46,316 bases of DNA from Gammaproteobacteria bacterium. GTDB lineage: Bacteria; Pseudomonadota; Gammaproteobacteria; RBG-16-57-12. The position numbers were made by a program, and so were the translations under genes. Below, in pieces: positions 16,987 through 25,360 of the stretch. The stretch spans positions 1-46,316 of the forward strand of contig JAFLJP010000029.1 in NCBI GenBank assembly GCA_022712945.1. The letters are read 5' to 3'. The notes beneath the pieces are model-generated. The model did no database searches, had not been told where the DNA came from, and worked only from the letters and a program-made list of their open reading frames with translations. The first letter of the stretch is position 1. Each line of letters starts with the position of its first letter.

Positions 16987-17346
16987 TCAGTTTAGCGATC
17001 CAGTGAGCACCATGGTGACCGTGACATCAATCTGCAATTGCAGATTAGACGGCGACACGGGTGGTTCTGGCACAACAAACGTCTCCGCTACTGCATAGTC
17101 AGATGCTAATCCGTCGCGCTCTGCCCGCACTCGACAACTGATAATGTCACCACTATCCGCAACAAAACTACCAGCCACCGTGCGCTCAGGGGTGCTAAAC
17201 TCAGCGGCTACGGTATCTCCAACAGCACAATCCCCCACAAATAAAACACCGTCGCCGGGGTGATCCCACGCCACGCTGTAATTAACCTGGAGCGCCATCG
17301 CTTGGCTTGACATAAACAACATCACAACAACCAAAAAAACCTTCAT
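16987..17346 (-). CDS. Exported protein with signal peptide, 119 aa
   Basis: I chose the ATG at 17346 (MKVFLVVVMLFMSSQAMA) because it begins a clear signal peptide with predicted cleavage after AMA; the open frame extends upstream into another gene. GAGAG lies upstream. The mature part is a single beta-rich domain with two Cys (FVGDCAVGD, IISCRVRAE) resembling an Ig or fibronectin type III fold. It ends directly at the start of the 710-aa gene. An exported protein in a late structural operon could act in lysis or in cell-surface modification. The function is unknown. Confidence 0.65.
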   Translation of the reverse strand: MKVFLVVVMLFMSSQAMALQVNYSVAWDHPGDGVLFVGDCAVGDTVAAEFSTPERTVAGSFVADSGDIISCRVRAERDGLASDYAVAETFVVPEPPVSPSNLQLQIDVTVTMVLTGSLN

Positions 17347-17378
17347 ATATGCTCTCTTTTGTTTAATAAAATAGACAC

Positions 17379-17555
17379 TTAACGCCCGCAAGTGTGGATG
17401 TATCTGATATTCCCATGCTTTCGCTCTCGCTCTGTACAACCACAAACTGGTGGGCGCACATGCTCATGCCTGGATTCACTGGCCCCCTGAAAATGTTTAT
17501 CTAACCACGCACCAAGCAAAAAAATTTCATCGCTGGGGGAAGTAGGGCTATACAC
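17379..17555 (-). CDS. Small Cys-containing protein, 58 aa
   Basis: Frame from the GTG at 17555, which overlaps the stop of the 34-aa membrane peptide. It contains a C-terminal cluster with CGC and a later Cys (VRPPVCGCTERERKHG, YIHTCGR), suggesting metal binding. There is no strong ribosome site, so translation would be by coupling. It explains the stretch between the exported protein and the membrane peptide. I do not recognise a family. Confidence 0.4.
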   Translation of the reverse strand: MYSPTSPSDEIFLLGAWLDKHFQGASESRHEHVRPPVCGCTERERKHGNIRYIHTCGR

Positions 17556-17652
17556 CTGGCACCGCGTCTAAAAGCAATTTAATAGCTTTAGTCATCACTA
17601 AAAGGTATGCAATAACCACAATGTAAAGTGCGCAATTAGCTAATTTGCTCAA
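17548..17652 (-). CDS. Small single-span membrane peptide, 34 aa
   Basis: Frame from the TTG at 17652 preceded by GGAGGTCGGGAA, a very strong ribosome site, which is the main support for the start. MSKLANC is followed by a hydrophobic segment (ALYIVVIAYLLVM) and a short amphipathic tail (KAIKLLLDAV). It sits in a row of small membrane and exported genes inside the capsid-to-tail region. It could be a holin-like or lysis regulator. This is inference. Confidence 0.45.
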   Translation of the reverse strand: MSKLANCALYIVVIAYLLVMTKAIKLLLDAVPGV

Positions 17653-17706
17653 ATTCCCGACCTCCGCGCAAAATCATTTAAAGCGGCAACCACATAAGAT
17701 AAAAAC

Positions 17707-17901
17707 CTAAACATCGCCAAAAATAACCTGCAGTATCGCCGCCTTATTTGCCGGATCAATCAATCCGGCAACCGACAAAATTTCCAAAATGACTACGTAA
17801 AAAGCAATCCTAAAAAAACGAAAACCAAATAAGCTGCCAGCGCATCTGAAAAAAATAGTCCAAAGCCATTTAAATTTTGATTTTTTATATTGTCCGACCA
17901 T
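17707..17901 (-). CDS. Small basic membrane protein, 64 aa (holin-like?)
   Basis: The N-terminus is basic (MVGQYKKSKFKW), followed by a hydrophobic stretch of about 35 residues (LWTIFFRCAGSLFGF, FYVVILEILSVAGLI), long enough for one or two membrane spans. The length and layout are those of small phage holins, but no family is recognised and there is no endolysin beside it. The phage amidase is in the rightward operon near 35.2 kb. Start ATG is at 17901. Confidence 0.5.
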   Translation of the reverse strand: MVGQYKKSKFKWLWTIFFRCAGSLFGFRFFRIAFYVVILEILSVAGLIDPANKAAILQVIFGDV

Positions 17902-17948
17902 CGTCTGCTTAATGTCCGCATTTTCACCATTACTCCCACATCAACAAA

Positions 17949-18299
17949 TTAAACCGATGCCCCGTTTTTGATCAAATCGGCAACAACCGACGTAATCAAA
18001 TCAAGTAGATATAATTCCTGTTTTTCGTCCAATAATGGGATATCAACCAGGTCATTAACAGCATCCCTTAGTTGAGTGAGCAAAACAGCAACATCGTCAT
18101 CACTCAGCCCGTCATCAAACACGCTCACAAACCGATATATCGATCCAGACTCTGGCAAAAAATCATCGACCAGATCAAGTACATTCCCGGTCACCGACTC
18201 AATTATTGTTTGCTCAATCACCTCGGGGATGTACTTAATATCGATGCGCTTATTGATTTCTGTTGCAACTAAAACTACCGCTGCTTCTTTTTCACTCAT
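17949..18299 (-). CDS. Hypothetical acidic helical protein, 116 aa
   Basis: Strongly acidic and helical (LVDDFLPESGS, DDGLSDDDVAVLLTQLRD), without signal peptide or membrane segment. It is not recognisable as gpFI, though gpFI-type packaging proteins are also acidic and lie after the capsid gene. It is the second gene after gpE in the leftward late operon, and a packaging accessory is one possible role. Confidence in coding is moderate to good; in function it is low. Confidence 0.55.
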   Translation of the reverse strand: MSEKEAAVVLVATEINKRIDIKYIPEVIEQTIIESVTGNVLDLVDDFLPESGSIYRFVSVFDDGLSDDDVAVLLTQLRDAVNDLVDIPLLDEKQELYLLDLITSVVADLIKNGASV

Positions 18300-18360
18300 G
18301 TCAAAACCCTCTATTTACTATTGCCTATCAAACTACTCAGCTCAAACTACTCAGCTCAAA

Positions 18361-18597
18361 CTACTCAGCAGAGTCGGCATCAACCAAATAACCCGCGCCG
18401 GCATCAACAATGCGCTGCACATCGGGCGCTTTAATGCCGTATTGATCATCCGGCAATTTGATACGACTAACATCACTGCCCGCGCCGATAGATTTACCGT
18501 TACCGATGTTAATGGTGCCGGTTAAAACTAGATACTGGACCTGATCCGCTGCCTGATCCAACGCGTTACCGCCTTGTTTATTGGTTTTTATACCCAT
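18361..18597 (-). CDS. Small protein after capsid gene, 78 aa
   Basis: I chose the ATG at 18597 (MGIKTNKQGG) because GGAG lies 8 nt upstream; the frame extends 3 codons further. The protein is glycine- and aspartate-rich (NIGNGKSIGAGSDVSRI). It follows the gpE gene and its hairpin. No family is recognised. A capsid-associated or decoration role is possible by position. The region just downstream (18330-18361) has three copies of the 10-mer CTACTCAGCT/CTCAAACTAC in the non-coding gap. Confidence 0.5.
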   Translation of the reverse strand: MGIKTNKQGGNALDQAADQVQYLVLTGTINIGNGKSIGAGSDVSRIKLPDDQYGIKAPDVQRIVDAGAGYLVDADSAE

Positions 18598-18623
18598 GAT
18601 TACCACTCCAAAAAAGACATATA

Positions 18624-18656
18624 AAAAAACAGCCGCTTAAAAAAGTGGCTGTTTTT
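18624..18656 (-). terminator. Bidirectional terminator-like hairpin after capsid gene
   Basis: A 14-bp stem with one mismatch (AAAAACAGCCGCTT paired with AAGTGGCTGTTTTT) has T-runs on both strands. It lies directly after the gpE stop and belongs to the recurrent hairpin-T7 family of the late operon. Confidence 0.75.
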
Positions 18657-18661
18657 ATGAG

Positions 18662-19675
18662 CTAGGCGACAGTAGTGCAGCCCGAGCTATTGGTACCGAC
18701 CGGGATCGGGATCACCGATGCCTGAGTCATCAAATATTCAACCGCCGGATCATCTTGATCCCAATTTTTTGGAAAACGGCGCAGCGGCTGGTACCCGGCG
18801 CTTTTATCCAAAATAGCCCCGTAGGCCATCACACCGTCAATGGCTGATGAACCCCAAATGACCTTGTTATCTGCCACATACTTAACTTTCGCACCCGCAC
18901 CATCAACATAAAACCCGTCATATACCCAGATTTTCATTGTCCCCAACAAGCCCTTAAATGACGCCCACTTTGAATTATCAGGCCCCAACTCCAGACCACT
19001 GGATTGAGATAGACCTTTAGTTTTATCCAGCATATCGAGCACAGACTGAAACTTAGTCAGCAATCGCCAGGTCACCGAATTCATCACAATGTCAGTAATA
19101 GGCGATTCCGAAATAGCGTTCCACTCCTCAAACTGATCCAGCGGATTTGCATTAGCCACATCCGTCCACACATCAGTGCCAGCTAGCACAATTGTATTCG
19201 CCGGTGCCCGCCCGAAATCCACCTCAGCCCGTGGATAATCGTCATCCTCTAAAACCACTCGCCCGGTCAACATAGCCTGAGCAACCATTTCCTCCTCTCG
19301 ACGAGAGATCTTTTTTTCCTGCTTGGCTAAAAGATCCACCACTGTTGCATCGCGACGCTGACTTAAAGACAGCACACCGCCAGCCTGCTCGCCCGCTCTG
19401 CGCTTAATCACATGATTTGGTCTAATCACATCTTTTGGCTTGAGATACGCTGGTTTAATCCGCCGCATTACCTGCTGTTTTGTAACGTCAACCTTGCCAG
19501 CAACTAATGGGGATACCAGCGGTGCGATACCCTCATCGATCTCCATCTTATCCAGATCGATGTATTCGTCATCACTATTAACCATATTCGGGAAAAACAG
19601 CATCAGCAAAAACGGGGTGAAAAAATCCTGACGCTTGCGAACCGCTAACAGCGTCGATGTATCAAAACCACTCAT
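18662..19675 (-). CDS. Major capsid protein (gpE family), 337 aa
   Basis: Main shell protein of the lambda gpE (Phage_cap_E) family. The length matches the family (about 340). The N-terminus (FFTPFLLMLFFPN), then FDKMEIDEG-like and a segment with KPKDVIRPNH and RRAGEQAGG, and the central ISRREEEMVAQ are as in gpE proteins. The C-terminal part (GVMAYGAILDKSAG) contains the region that follows the beta domain. It follows the gpD gene and precedes a terminator. The start ATG is at 19675. Confidence 0.88.
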   Translation of the reverse strand: MSGFDTSTLLAVRKRQDFFTPFLLMLFFPNMVNSDDEYIDLDKMEIDEGIAPLVSPLVAGKVDVTKQQVMRRIKPAYLKPKDVIRPNHVIKRRAGEQAGGVLSLSQRRDATVVDLLAKQEKKISRREEEMVAQAMLTGRVVLEDDDYPRAEVDFGRAPANTIVLAGTDVWTDVANANPLDQFEEWNAISESPITDIVMNSVTWRLLTKFQSVLDMLDKTKGLSQSSGLELGPDNSKWASFKGLLGTMKIWVYDGFYVDGAGAKVKYVADNKVIWGSSAIDGVMAYGAILDKSAGYQPLRRFPKNWDQDDPAVEYLMTQASVIPIPVGTNSSGCTTVA

Positions 19676-19719
19676 TTTATTACCTCACAAAAAATTAATT
19701 AGTCAGTTAAACAGACAGA

Positions 19720-20091
19720 CTAGAAGTAGATCTTGATACCAGACCGATCAAACGCCATACGTTTTAGCGCCTGAGTAGCAAAACTCGCATGCCACAAAAC
19801 AGCCACATCACTAAACCCACCTGCTGTATAAAACAGACAGTTTGTGGCCGCAGCAGATGCATCACAATCGTGCACCACGATGCCGATCGGGGTTTCACTT
19901 CCATCACCCGCAGCCAGATCACACTCCACCAGATTACCGGTGGCGGTTACACGACCAACCACCCGCCCGCGCAACAAAATACCACCCGGCGTTAACAGCG
20001 AGTTATCTGTTTTGATTTCCGAACTGTTTGCAATCAGATTATCAGGATCTAACTGCTCAACAGACGACCCAGCAATACCCACATCACTCAT
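19720..20091 (-). CDS. Head decoration protein (gpD-like), 123 aa
   Basis: Small trimeric capsid stabiliser of the lambda gpD class, by size, all-beta composition and position between the protease/scaffold gene and gpE. It contains GGILLRGRVVGRVTAT and IGIVVHDCDAS, typical of the family. The ATG overlaps the protease stop by four bases (ATGA). Confidence is based on order and length. Confidence 0.78.
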   Translation of the reverse strand: MSDVGIAGSSVEQLDPDNLIANSSEIKTDNSLLTPGGILLRGRVVGRVTATGNLVECDLAAGDGSETPIGIVVHDCDASAAATNCLFYTAGGFSDVAVLWHASFATQALKRMAFDRSGIKIYF

Positions 20092-20552
20092 GACCCACCC
20101 CCGATTTTATTATTTACATTTCCAGTGCCGGTCGCCATGGCATAACTGGCACACATGCGATCGGCATCACTCATTTCAGCGCCATCACCCACGCCACCTT
20201 CAACCCCCAAATCTGGCTGCTTAACACCCGCCATGGCATCGCCCAAAACTCCAGCCGCCGGTTTAACCCCAGCACCTGCAGCCAATAATGCCGCCTTGGC
20301 ATCACTCGCACTCATAGAGGTTTTAAACGCCAGATGACTAGCCAGATCAGGATTTGATTTACCCTCATCAGATCCAATGATCGACTGGATGCGCTGTTGC
20401 ATTGCAACACCCGCATCGACAGCAGGCGGTTCATCAGTAGTCGCCAACGCAGCCGGTGCCGGTGCCGCATCAACCTTCTTCTTGGGCGGCTCATCAATAG
20501 CCGCCGCGACAGATGTGGGCGCTGGCTTACCTGTTACCGTTGTTTCAGACAT
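20088..20552 (-). CDS. Possible internal scaffold product (Nu3-like), 154 aa
   Basis: In-frame internal start inside the protease gene: ATG at 20552 (residue 299, MSETTVTGKP) preceded by GGAG at a 9-nt spacing. In lambda the scaffold Nu3 is made the same way from the 3' end of gene C. The predicted product is proline/alanine-rich at first and then helical, as scaffolds are. The evidence is the internal ribosome site and the lambda parallel only. Confidence 0.5.
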   Translation of the reverse strand: MSETTVTGKPAPTSVAAAIDEPPKKKVDAAPAPAALATTDEPPAVDAGVAMQQRIQSIIGSDEGKSNPDLASHLAFKTSMSASDAKAALLAAGAGVKPAAGVLGDAMAGVKQPDLGVEGGVGDGAEMSDADRMCASYAMATGTGNVNNKIGGGS

Positions 20553-21446
20553 GCTTTTATTCTCCATGCTGGTTAATGATTTTGGGGCTACGCCCCGCTC
20601 TGATATGAGTCTTTCTAGTGTTTCATCCAGGGTTTCAATGCCGTCTACAAAGCCGACATCCAACCCCTCATCACCGATATAAACTTGTGCCTGCGTATCA
20701 ACCACCGCCTGCAATTCCATACTCCGATACAGTGCTATTCGTCCCGTAAATAGGTTGTACAATTTAATACAAATATCTTCGTAGCGCGCTCGCACATTCT
20801 CTGGCAGCGGCTCAAACGGATTGCCATCCACTTTGTGATCACCCACAAATATGTTGGTTATTTTTACGCCCATATCCTTGATCATTTTTGACTGATCAAT
20901 ATGGCGCATCACTACACCGACAGAGCCGGTACACGCAGTAATCGATGCCCGCACCTCGCTGCACGCCGCCGCCATTAGCTGGCCCGCAGAACAGGCCATG
21001 TCACTCACAAACCCGACAATTCTCTTTTTGCCCAGTGATTGATAAATGAGATTGGATAAATCAAACACCCCGGCCACTTCGCCGCCCGGTGTGTCAAATA
21101 CAAACAATATTGTGTGCACCGCCGGATTATTCAGCGCGGCATGAAAGCGCCGGGCCACCGTCTCATATCCCAATATGTATGTGCTGTCTGCCTGGTAACC
21201 ACCTCGGTGGGCCAACGCACCGAACACCTCGATAATCGCCACACCCTCAATAATCCGGTATCCACCTTCGCGGACCACATCACCCTCTTTTGATAAAAAC
21301 GCAGAGGGTTCTGGCGCGTTATCAATCTGCACGCCAATGCGCTCTTGGATGCCATAAATCACTGCATCCAACTTTGATGGCAATACCAGTAGCGGCACAT
21401 TAAACAGCTGGCTGGCAATTAGCGGATTACGTACTGCTGTACTCAT
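20088..21446 (-). CDS. Prohead protease / scaffold (S49 family, gpC-like), 452 aa
   Basis: Serine peptidase of the S49 (SppA-like) family that matures the prohead. Residues 75-290 hold the protease domain: FVFDTPGGEVAG is the S49 fold core, S153 in DMACSAGQ is the predicted nucleophile, and the following TGSVGVVM and a downstream Lys (DQSKMIKDMG) fit the Ser-Lys dyad region. Residues 300-452 are a low-complexity scaffold tail rich in Ala/Pro/Asp. It is placed between portal and gpD as in lambda. A hairpin-T7 leader lies before it. Confidence 0.88.
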   Translation of the reverse strand: MSTAVRNPLIASQLFNVPLLVLPSKLDAVIYGIQERIGVQIDNAPEPSAFLSKEGDVVREGGYRIIEGVAIIEVFGALAHRGGYQADSTYILGYETVARRFHAALNNPAVHTILFVFDTPGGEVAGVFDLSNLIYQSLGKKRIVGFVSDMACSAGQLMAAACSEVRASITACTGSVGVVMRHIDQSKMIKDMGVKITNIFVGDHKVDGNPFEPLPENVRARYEDICIKLYNLFTGRIALYRSMELQAVVDTQAQVYIGDEGLDVGFVDGIETLDETLERLISERGVAPKSLTSMENKSMSETTVTGKPAPTSVAAAIDEPPKKKVDAAPAPAALATTDEPPAVDAGVAMQQRIQSIIGSDEGKSNPDLASHLAFKTSMSASDAKAALLAAGAGVKPAAGVLGDAMAGVKQPDLGVEGGVGDGAEMSDADRMCASYAMATGTGNVNNKIGGGS

Positions 21447-21458
21447 TGTTCATCCCAT

Positions 21459-21481
21459 AAAAAAAGCCGCTAATTAGCGGC
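21459..21481 (-). terminator. Terminator-like hairpin before protease gene
   Basis: Perfect 16-bp palindrome GCCGCTAATTAGCGGC (21466-21481), followed on the minus strand by seven T and ATG. It stands between portal and protease genes. The T-run ends only about 12 nt upstream of the protease start codon. Confidence 0.7.
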
Positions 21482-21511
21482 CTGTTTTTTGTTAATGTTT
21501 TTTTGATTCTG

Positions 21512-23074
21512 CTAATCAGCGGGCTGTTCCGGCACCATGTATCCGCGCTGATCATCCCCCCGCAAAAGCCCGCGTTTTTCTAACTCTGCCTGCTCAATTT
21601 GCCGCTGATTTAACATTTCAATCCAGTCTAAACCCTCTTGCGCACAAGCATCTTCATAAGTTTGTGTACCCATATCAGCCTTTAATTCCATCGCCTTGGC
21701 TTCTTTCAATGGGTCAACATTGCCTTCAGCTGGGCCAATCCAACGACACCGGGTATAGGCATCTTTTTCAGCATTAAACGACGGCGCGTTAGATGGCAAT
21801 TTGATAGCCCCAATATCAATCGCTTCCTCAAGCCACAGAGAAAATATGGCAGTGGCAAACGGGCTGATAATTTTCACCCGCCGCGATTTGAAAAACTTTT
21901 GAGCCTCCATCAATCCGGCCCGGGCACCGCTGTAGTTGGTTTTTGTGTAATCCCGTGATAGCTGCTCATATGTCAAATTGTAAGTGGCAGCCATGTTACG
22001 CAAAAACGACGCCTCAAACTGCTCAAAATTTGGCCCGCCAGCCTGCGGGGTGCTAAAGCTCAAACGTTCACCGGCATATAAATGCGGCACCTTAACCCCG
22101 TTAACTTTGACTCCAACATCGCCGTGGAATTCTTCTTTGCCATCCATAATGTCGTCAGCCAGCTCGATAGCCTCTGCATCAGAGCCAAGCAATTCAGCCG
22201 CCTGGGAAAAATTGTAGTCTGTCTCAATTGTTGCCGCGTACATTGCGTCAACGATCGCCCGATCCATGCTGATATCCTGAAATTTTTCCAACTTAAACGC
22301 GTTTTTTATCATAGCCGCCAGGCCGGTTTTTCCACGGCTCTGACTTGCTCGCTCCTGCTCAAAAACATGGATAACCAGCTGCCGGCCCCACCGAGTTTCC
22401 CGTGGAATGTACTCCCACTCATAAACATCACTGCCATTTAACATCATATCGCTGGATAGCGCTTTTCTGATCCAGTAACCAATTGCATCCTCTTCACGAC
22501 CCAATCTCACCCCGGCCCGCAGGCGCGAACTATCCAGCCCATCGTTTGGATTACTCAAACGAGACGGATCGACCATTTTAATCGCCGAGGCATATTTGCT
22601 ACCGCGATTTGGCAACCATCGAGGCACACTCAATATTTCACCCGCCCCCAAAAACTGGCGATATCCCAAACCAATCAGGCCTGAGAAATTATTATGCCTG
22701 GTGGCATCAATATAATTACTGGCGCTGTAGGCATGATTGCGCCATTTTCTTTTTACATATTCAGAAAACTCCATTGCCCATTCGGCATCCATACCCAACT
22801 CTAAATAGTCAGGTTTATAGCTAAGCGTGAGTTGCGACCCAATAATATTATCTAGATGGATTTGCGCTCCACCTTGAATCTGCCCGTAGTTGCGCATTAG
22901 GTCATTTGACCGCGCATTCAGACTTTTTAGATCTGGCAACAAATCAGCATCGGCGCTACGCAACGGCGGATTAAAACTAGCCATATCCCGTCGACGATGT
23001 CCACCGGTGTAACCGCCTGCAGACATGCGCAGCGGGTTGCCCTGCAAATCAATCAATAATTTATTGTTACTCAT
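21512..23074 (-). CDS. Portal protein (lambda gpB family), 520 aa
   Basis: Dodecameric head portal through which DNA enters and leaves. The length matches lambda gpB. Family features visible are the early YKPDYLELGMDAEW, ending in a tract that reads EYVKRKWRNHAYSAS, the central segment with VLRAGVRLGREEDAIGYWI-like sequence, and AATYNLTYEQLSRDYTKTN-like residues characteristic of this portal class. It lies between gpW and the protease, as in lambda. The ATG at 23074 is 3 bp after the gpW stop. Confidence 0.9.
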   Translation of the reverse strand: MSNNKLLIDLQGNPLRMSAGGYTGGHRRRDMASFNPPLRSADADLLPDLKSLNARSNDLMRNYGQIQGGAQIHLDNIIGSQLTLSYKPDYLELGMDAEWAMEFSEYVKRKWRNHAYSASNYIDATRHNNFSGLIGLGYRQFLGAGEILSVPRWLPNRGSKYASAIKMVDPSRLSNPNDGLDSSRLRAGVRLGREEDAIGYWIRKALSSDMMLNGSDVYEWEYIPRETRWGRQLVIHVFEQERASQSRGKTGLAAMIKNAFKLEKFQDISMDRAIVDAMYAATIETDYNFSQAAELLGSDAEAIELADDIMDGKEEFHGDVGVKVNGVKVPHLYAGERLSFSTPQAGGPNFEQFEASFLRNMAATYNLTYEQLSRDYTKTNYSGARAGLMEAQKFFKSRRVKIISPFATAIFSLWLEEAIDIGAIKLPSNAPSFNAEKDAYTRCRWIGPAEGNVDPLKEAKAMELKADMGTQTYEDACAQEGLDWIEMLNQRQIEQAELEKRGLLRGDDQRGYMVPEQPAD

Positions 23075-23077
23075 CGA

Positions 23078-23299
23078 TCACATCCGAAATGTTACAGAGC
23101 CACGACGACGACCGGGGCTTAAAGCACCCAAATCAGCCTCAATCTCTGAAATATACTGTTGCAAATTGCGTTTTGAAGTTTGATTGTATTGCACCGATCC
23201 ACCATCACCATGGGATACACTGACCACCATTTCACCGCAATTGAGCGCTTTCAGTGCTCTTCTGGCACTCTCCAAATCTTGTTGTGTATATAGCGCCAT
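23078..23299 (-). CDS. Head-tail joining protein gpW-like, 73 aa
   Basis: Small protein between TerL and portal, with gpW length (68-75 residues). Sequence ALYTQQDLESARRALKALNCG has the alpha-then-beta start of gpW, followed by a long helix (SKRNLQQYISEIEADLG). It is inserted in the connector after packaging. There are 3-bp gaps to both neighbours. The assignment is good because order, size and pattern agree. Confidence 0.85.
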   Translation of the reverse strand: MALYTQQDLESARRALKALNCGEMVVSVSHGDGGSVQYNQTSKRNLQQYISEIEADLGALSPGRRRGSVTFRM

Positions 23300-23302
23300 A
23301 AC

Positions 23303-25360
23303 CTACCCATTTAATCGATTGCCTGACCTGCGAGGTTCAGATCTATCTCTACGAGACCGCACCGAATTTTCCTTTTCAGTAATCTCACGAACAACTGGCG
23401 CTGCAAACATATCAACCTGCAATATTTTCTTTTCCAGTTCGCTCCACTTTGAGTCGGTCATAATGTGCACACCTAACGATCTGGCTGCATGTAGTGCATA
23501 CTGCTCACAATCCCAAAACTCCACCGGGCAACCCACTTTCGGCTGCCATATTTTTTTATTACGCATGGTTTTAGACGGGGCTTTTATCTCACCAGTCATC
23601 TGCCTAAAATAGTCAGCCCGCATCTGATCACGATTGTAGTAGTGCATTCTGCCAGCGCCAGAGCCCCGTAGCTTCATTCTGCCATCAACTAAATCTTTTG
23701 ATTTATGCGTGCCGATAATATAGACCTGCAAGCCATGCTTGCTGGCCTTTGTATTTTTTTTGCCCTTGGTATCCACAGAGCGGGGCCGGGCAAATATCTC
23801 TCGACTACCGTAATCGTTAGATGAACCCTTGCCCGCCATCACACCCAGTCGTTGGTGTTTTCGCACAAATGAGTAACCGGCATCTGAGGTGTTGCCGTCC
23901 GAACAATCCACGGTTGACGCAGTAACCACCAGATTCACGCCATCAACTTCATGCGGTACTGGCGCTTTCAACATTTTTGCCAGCCAATCCCAAACTGCAT
24001 TTTTCTTATCTTTTACGTCACCGTATTCCTCACCGGCATAAAGCAGCCAGCTCTGCTCATCCCGACCCCAGCCTTTTATTTTCAGGGCGATCCGATCATG
24101 CTGAAGATCCACGCCCGCAGTGACAATCAACACGCCACGCGGTGCAGTTAGTTCACCGTAATCTTCGCAGCGCTCCCAAAGTTCTTCTTCATCCAGAGCA
24201 TCAGCAGACTTGTATTCATAGGCGCGGCCTAGCTTTTGGTTGACAAATTTAATCATCAACGATTCGTCACCCTGATCAGACTGATGCCTGGCAGTGAGGT
24301 AATCTTTAACTACATCCGCAAGGCTGGTACCAGGCAAACACACATAGAGCTCACCCAACTCCATAAATCCAGCCTTGCCGCTGAATGACGCTGTGGCTAC
24401 CCAGCCTGCATTTTTATCACCCGCCGCTACTGCATCATAGATAGTGGTTTTTATATTTTGCTGGCGCTGGTAATCATTCCATTCAGACTGACAATGCGGG
24501 CAGACATAAACCGACGTTTCAGGTTTTGAAAAACCATAGATAACGTGCTTATCATCATGAACCTCACCCGTTGACTCATCGATATGAACCGCGCCATCTT
24601 TGCCATACCAATCAACATTTTCCCAATCCAGCACATGGACTTCACCGCAATCATGGCAGCGGATCGGAAGCACTCGCTTATCGGTACGATCAAGGCGAGC
24701 CTCAGTTTTAGAAATCCCTTTTACAGTGGGCGTACCACCCACCAACATCTGTGATCCGGGGTAACGTTTTAGGCGCTCCTCAAGAAGGCCAATTGAATCA
24801 CCCTGATCACGCACGTTTTCACTGGTATCATCGGGCTCTTCAACAACACCCAAGCCAACCGATGAGGTTGATTTGACGTTGCCGGGAGAATTTGAAGCGA
24901 CAAGCTTTAGGAATCCGCCAGGATAAGTTTTCATATCCCAGCGATTGCCAGACTTGCGCGTTGACCCAACATCAACCAGCTTGCGCACTGCTGGCGTTGC
25001 CTGCAGGGTTGGCACTAACTTTTCATCGTGAAAGTTCTTGCCGTCTTTCTCTTTTGCAAACAGCACAATGATCGGGCAAGGGTCGTTCTCGATGAGCTTG
25101 GCAATGTAGCCAATCAAAAAGAACGTCCAACCGATTTGCGCGGCTTTTACCAGCACAACCTCATCAACAGAGGCATCATCCAACGCATTCGCCACGCCGA
25201 TAAAGTAAGGTGAGTTTTCAAACGAATAGAGACCGGGCCGCGGACTGGTTCCTTCAGGAATATGGAAATTACTCTCGAACCACTTCCGAGTCTGCACCTT
25301 GATCTTCGGCGAGAACACCGTCGACACTACCAACAATATCCTGGCTAATGTGTTTCGCAT
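23303..25360 (-). CDS. Terminase large subunit (GpA family), 685 aa
   Basis: Packaging motor and nuclease that cuts cos-type ends. I chose the ATG at 25360 (MRNTLARIL); the frame continues up to a TTG at 25393. An ATPase-like motif AAQIGWT near residue 80 replaces the textbook Walker A, as is usual in GpA. Two CxxC pairs (CHDCGE and CPHCQS) form the zinc region. GVDLQHDRIALKIKGWG begins the nuclease domain. It overlaps terS by about 90 bp. This class normally belongs to cos phages. Confidence 0.93.
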   Translation of the reverse strand: MRNTLARILLVVSTVFSPKIKVQTRKWFESNFHIPEGTSPRPGLYSFENSPYFIGVANALDDASVDEVVLVKAAQIGWTFFLIGYIAKLIENDPCPIIVLFAKEKDGKNFHDEKLVPTLQATPAVRKLVDVGSTRKSGNRWDMKTYPGGFLKLVASNSPGNVKSTSSVGLGVVEEPDDTSENVRDQGDSIGLLEERLKRYPGSQMLVGGTPTVKGISKTEARLDRTDKRVLPIRCHDCGEVHVLDWENVDWYGKDGAVHIDESTGEVHDDKHVIYGFSKPETSVYVCPHCQSEWNDYQRQQNIKTTIYDAVAAGDKNAGWVATASFSGKAGFMELGELYVCLPGTSLADVVKDYLTARHQSDQGDESLMIKFVNQKLGRAYEYKSADALDEEELWERCEDYGELTAPRGVLIVTAGVDLQHDRIALKIKGWGRDEQSWLLYAGEEYGDVKDKKNAVWDWLAKMLKAPVPHEVDGVNLVVTASTVDCSDGNTSDAGYSFVRKHQRLGVMAGKGSSNDYGSREIFARPRSVDTKGKKNTKASKHGLQVYIIGTHKSKDLVDGRMKLRGSGAGRMHYYNRDQMRADYFRQMTGEIKAPSKTMRNKKIWQPKVGCPVEFWDCEQYALHAARSLGVHIMTDSKWSELEKKILQVDMFAAPVVREITEKENSVRSRRDRSEPRRSGNRLNG

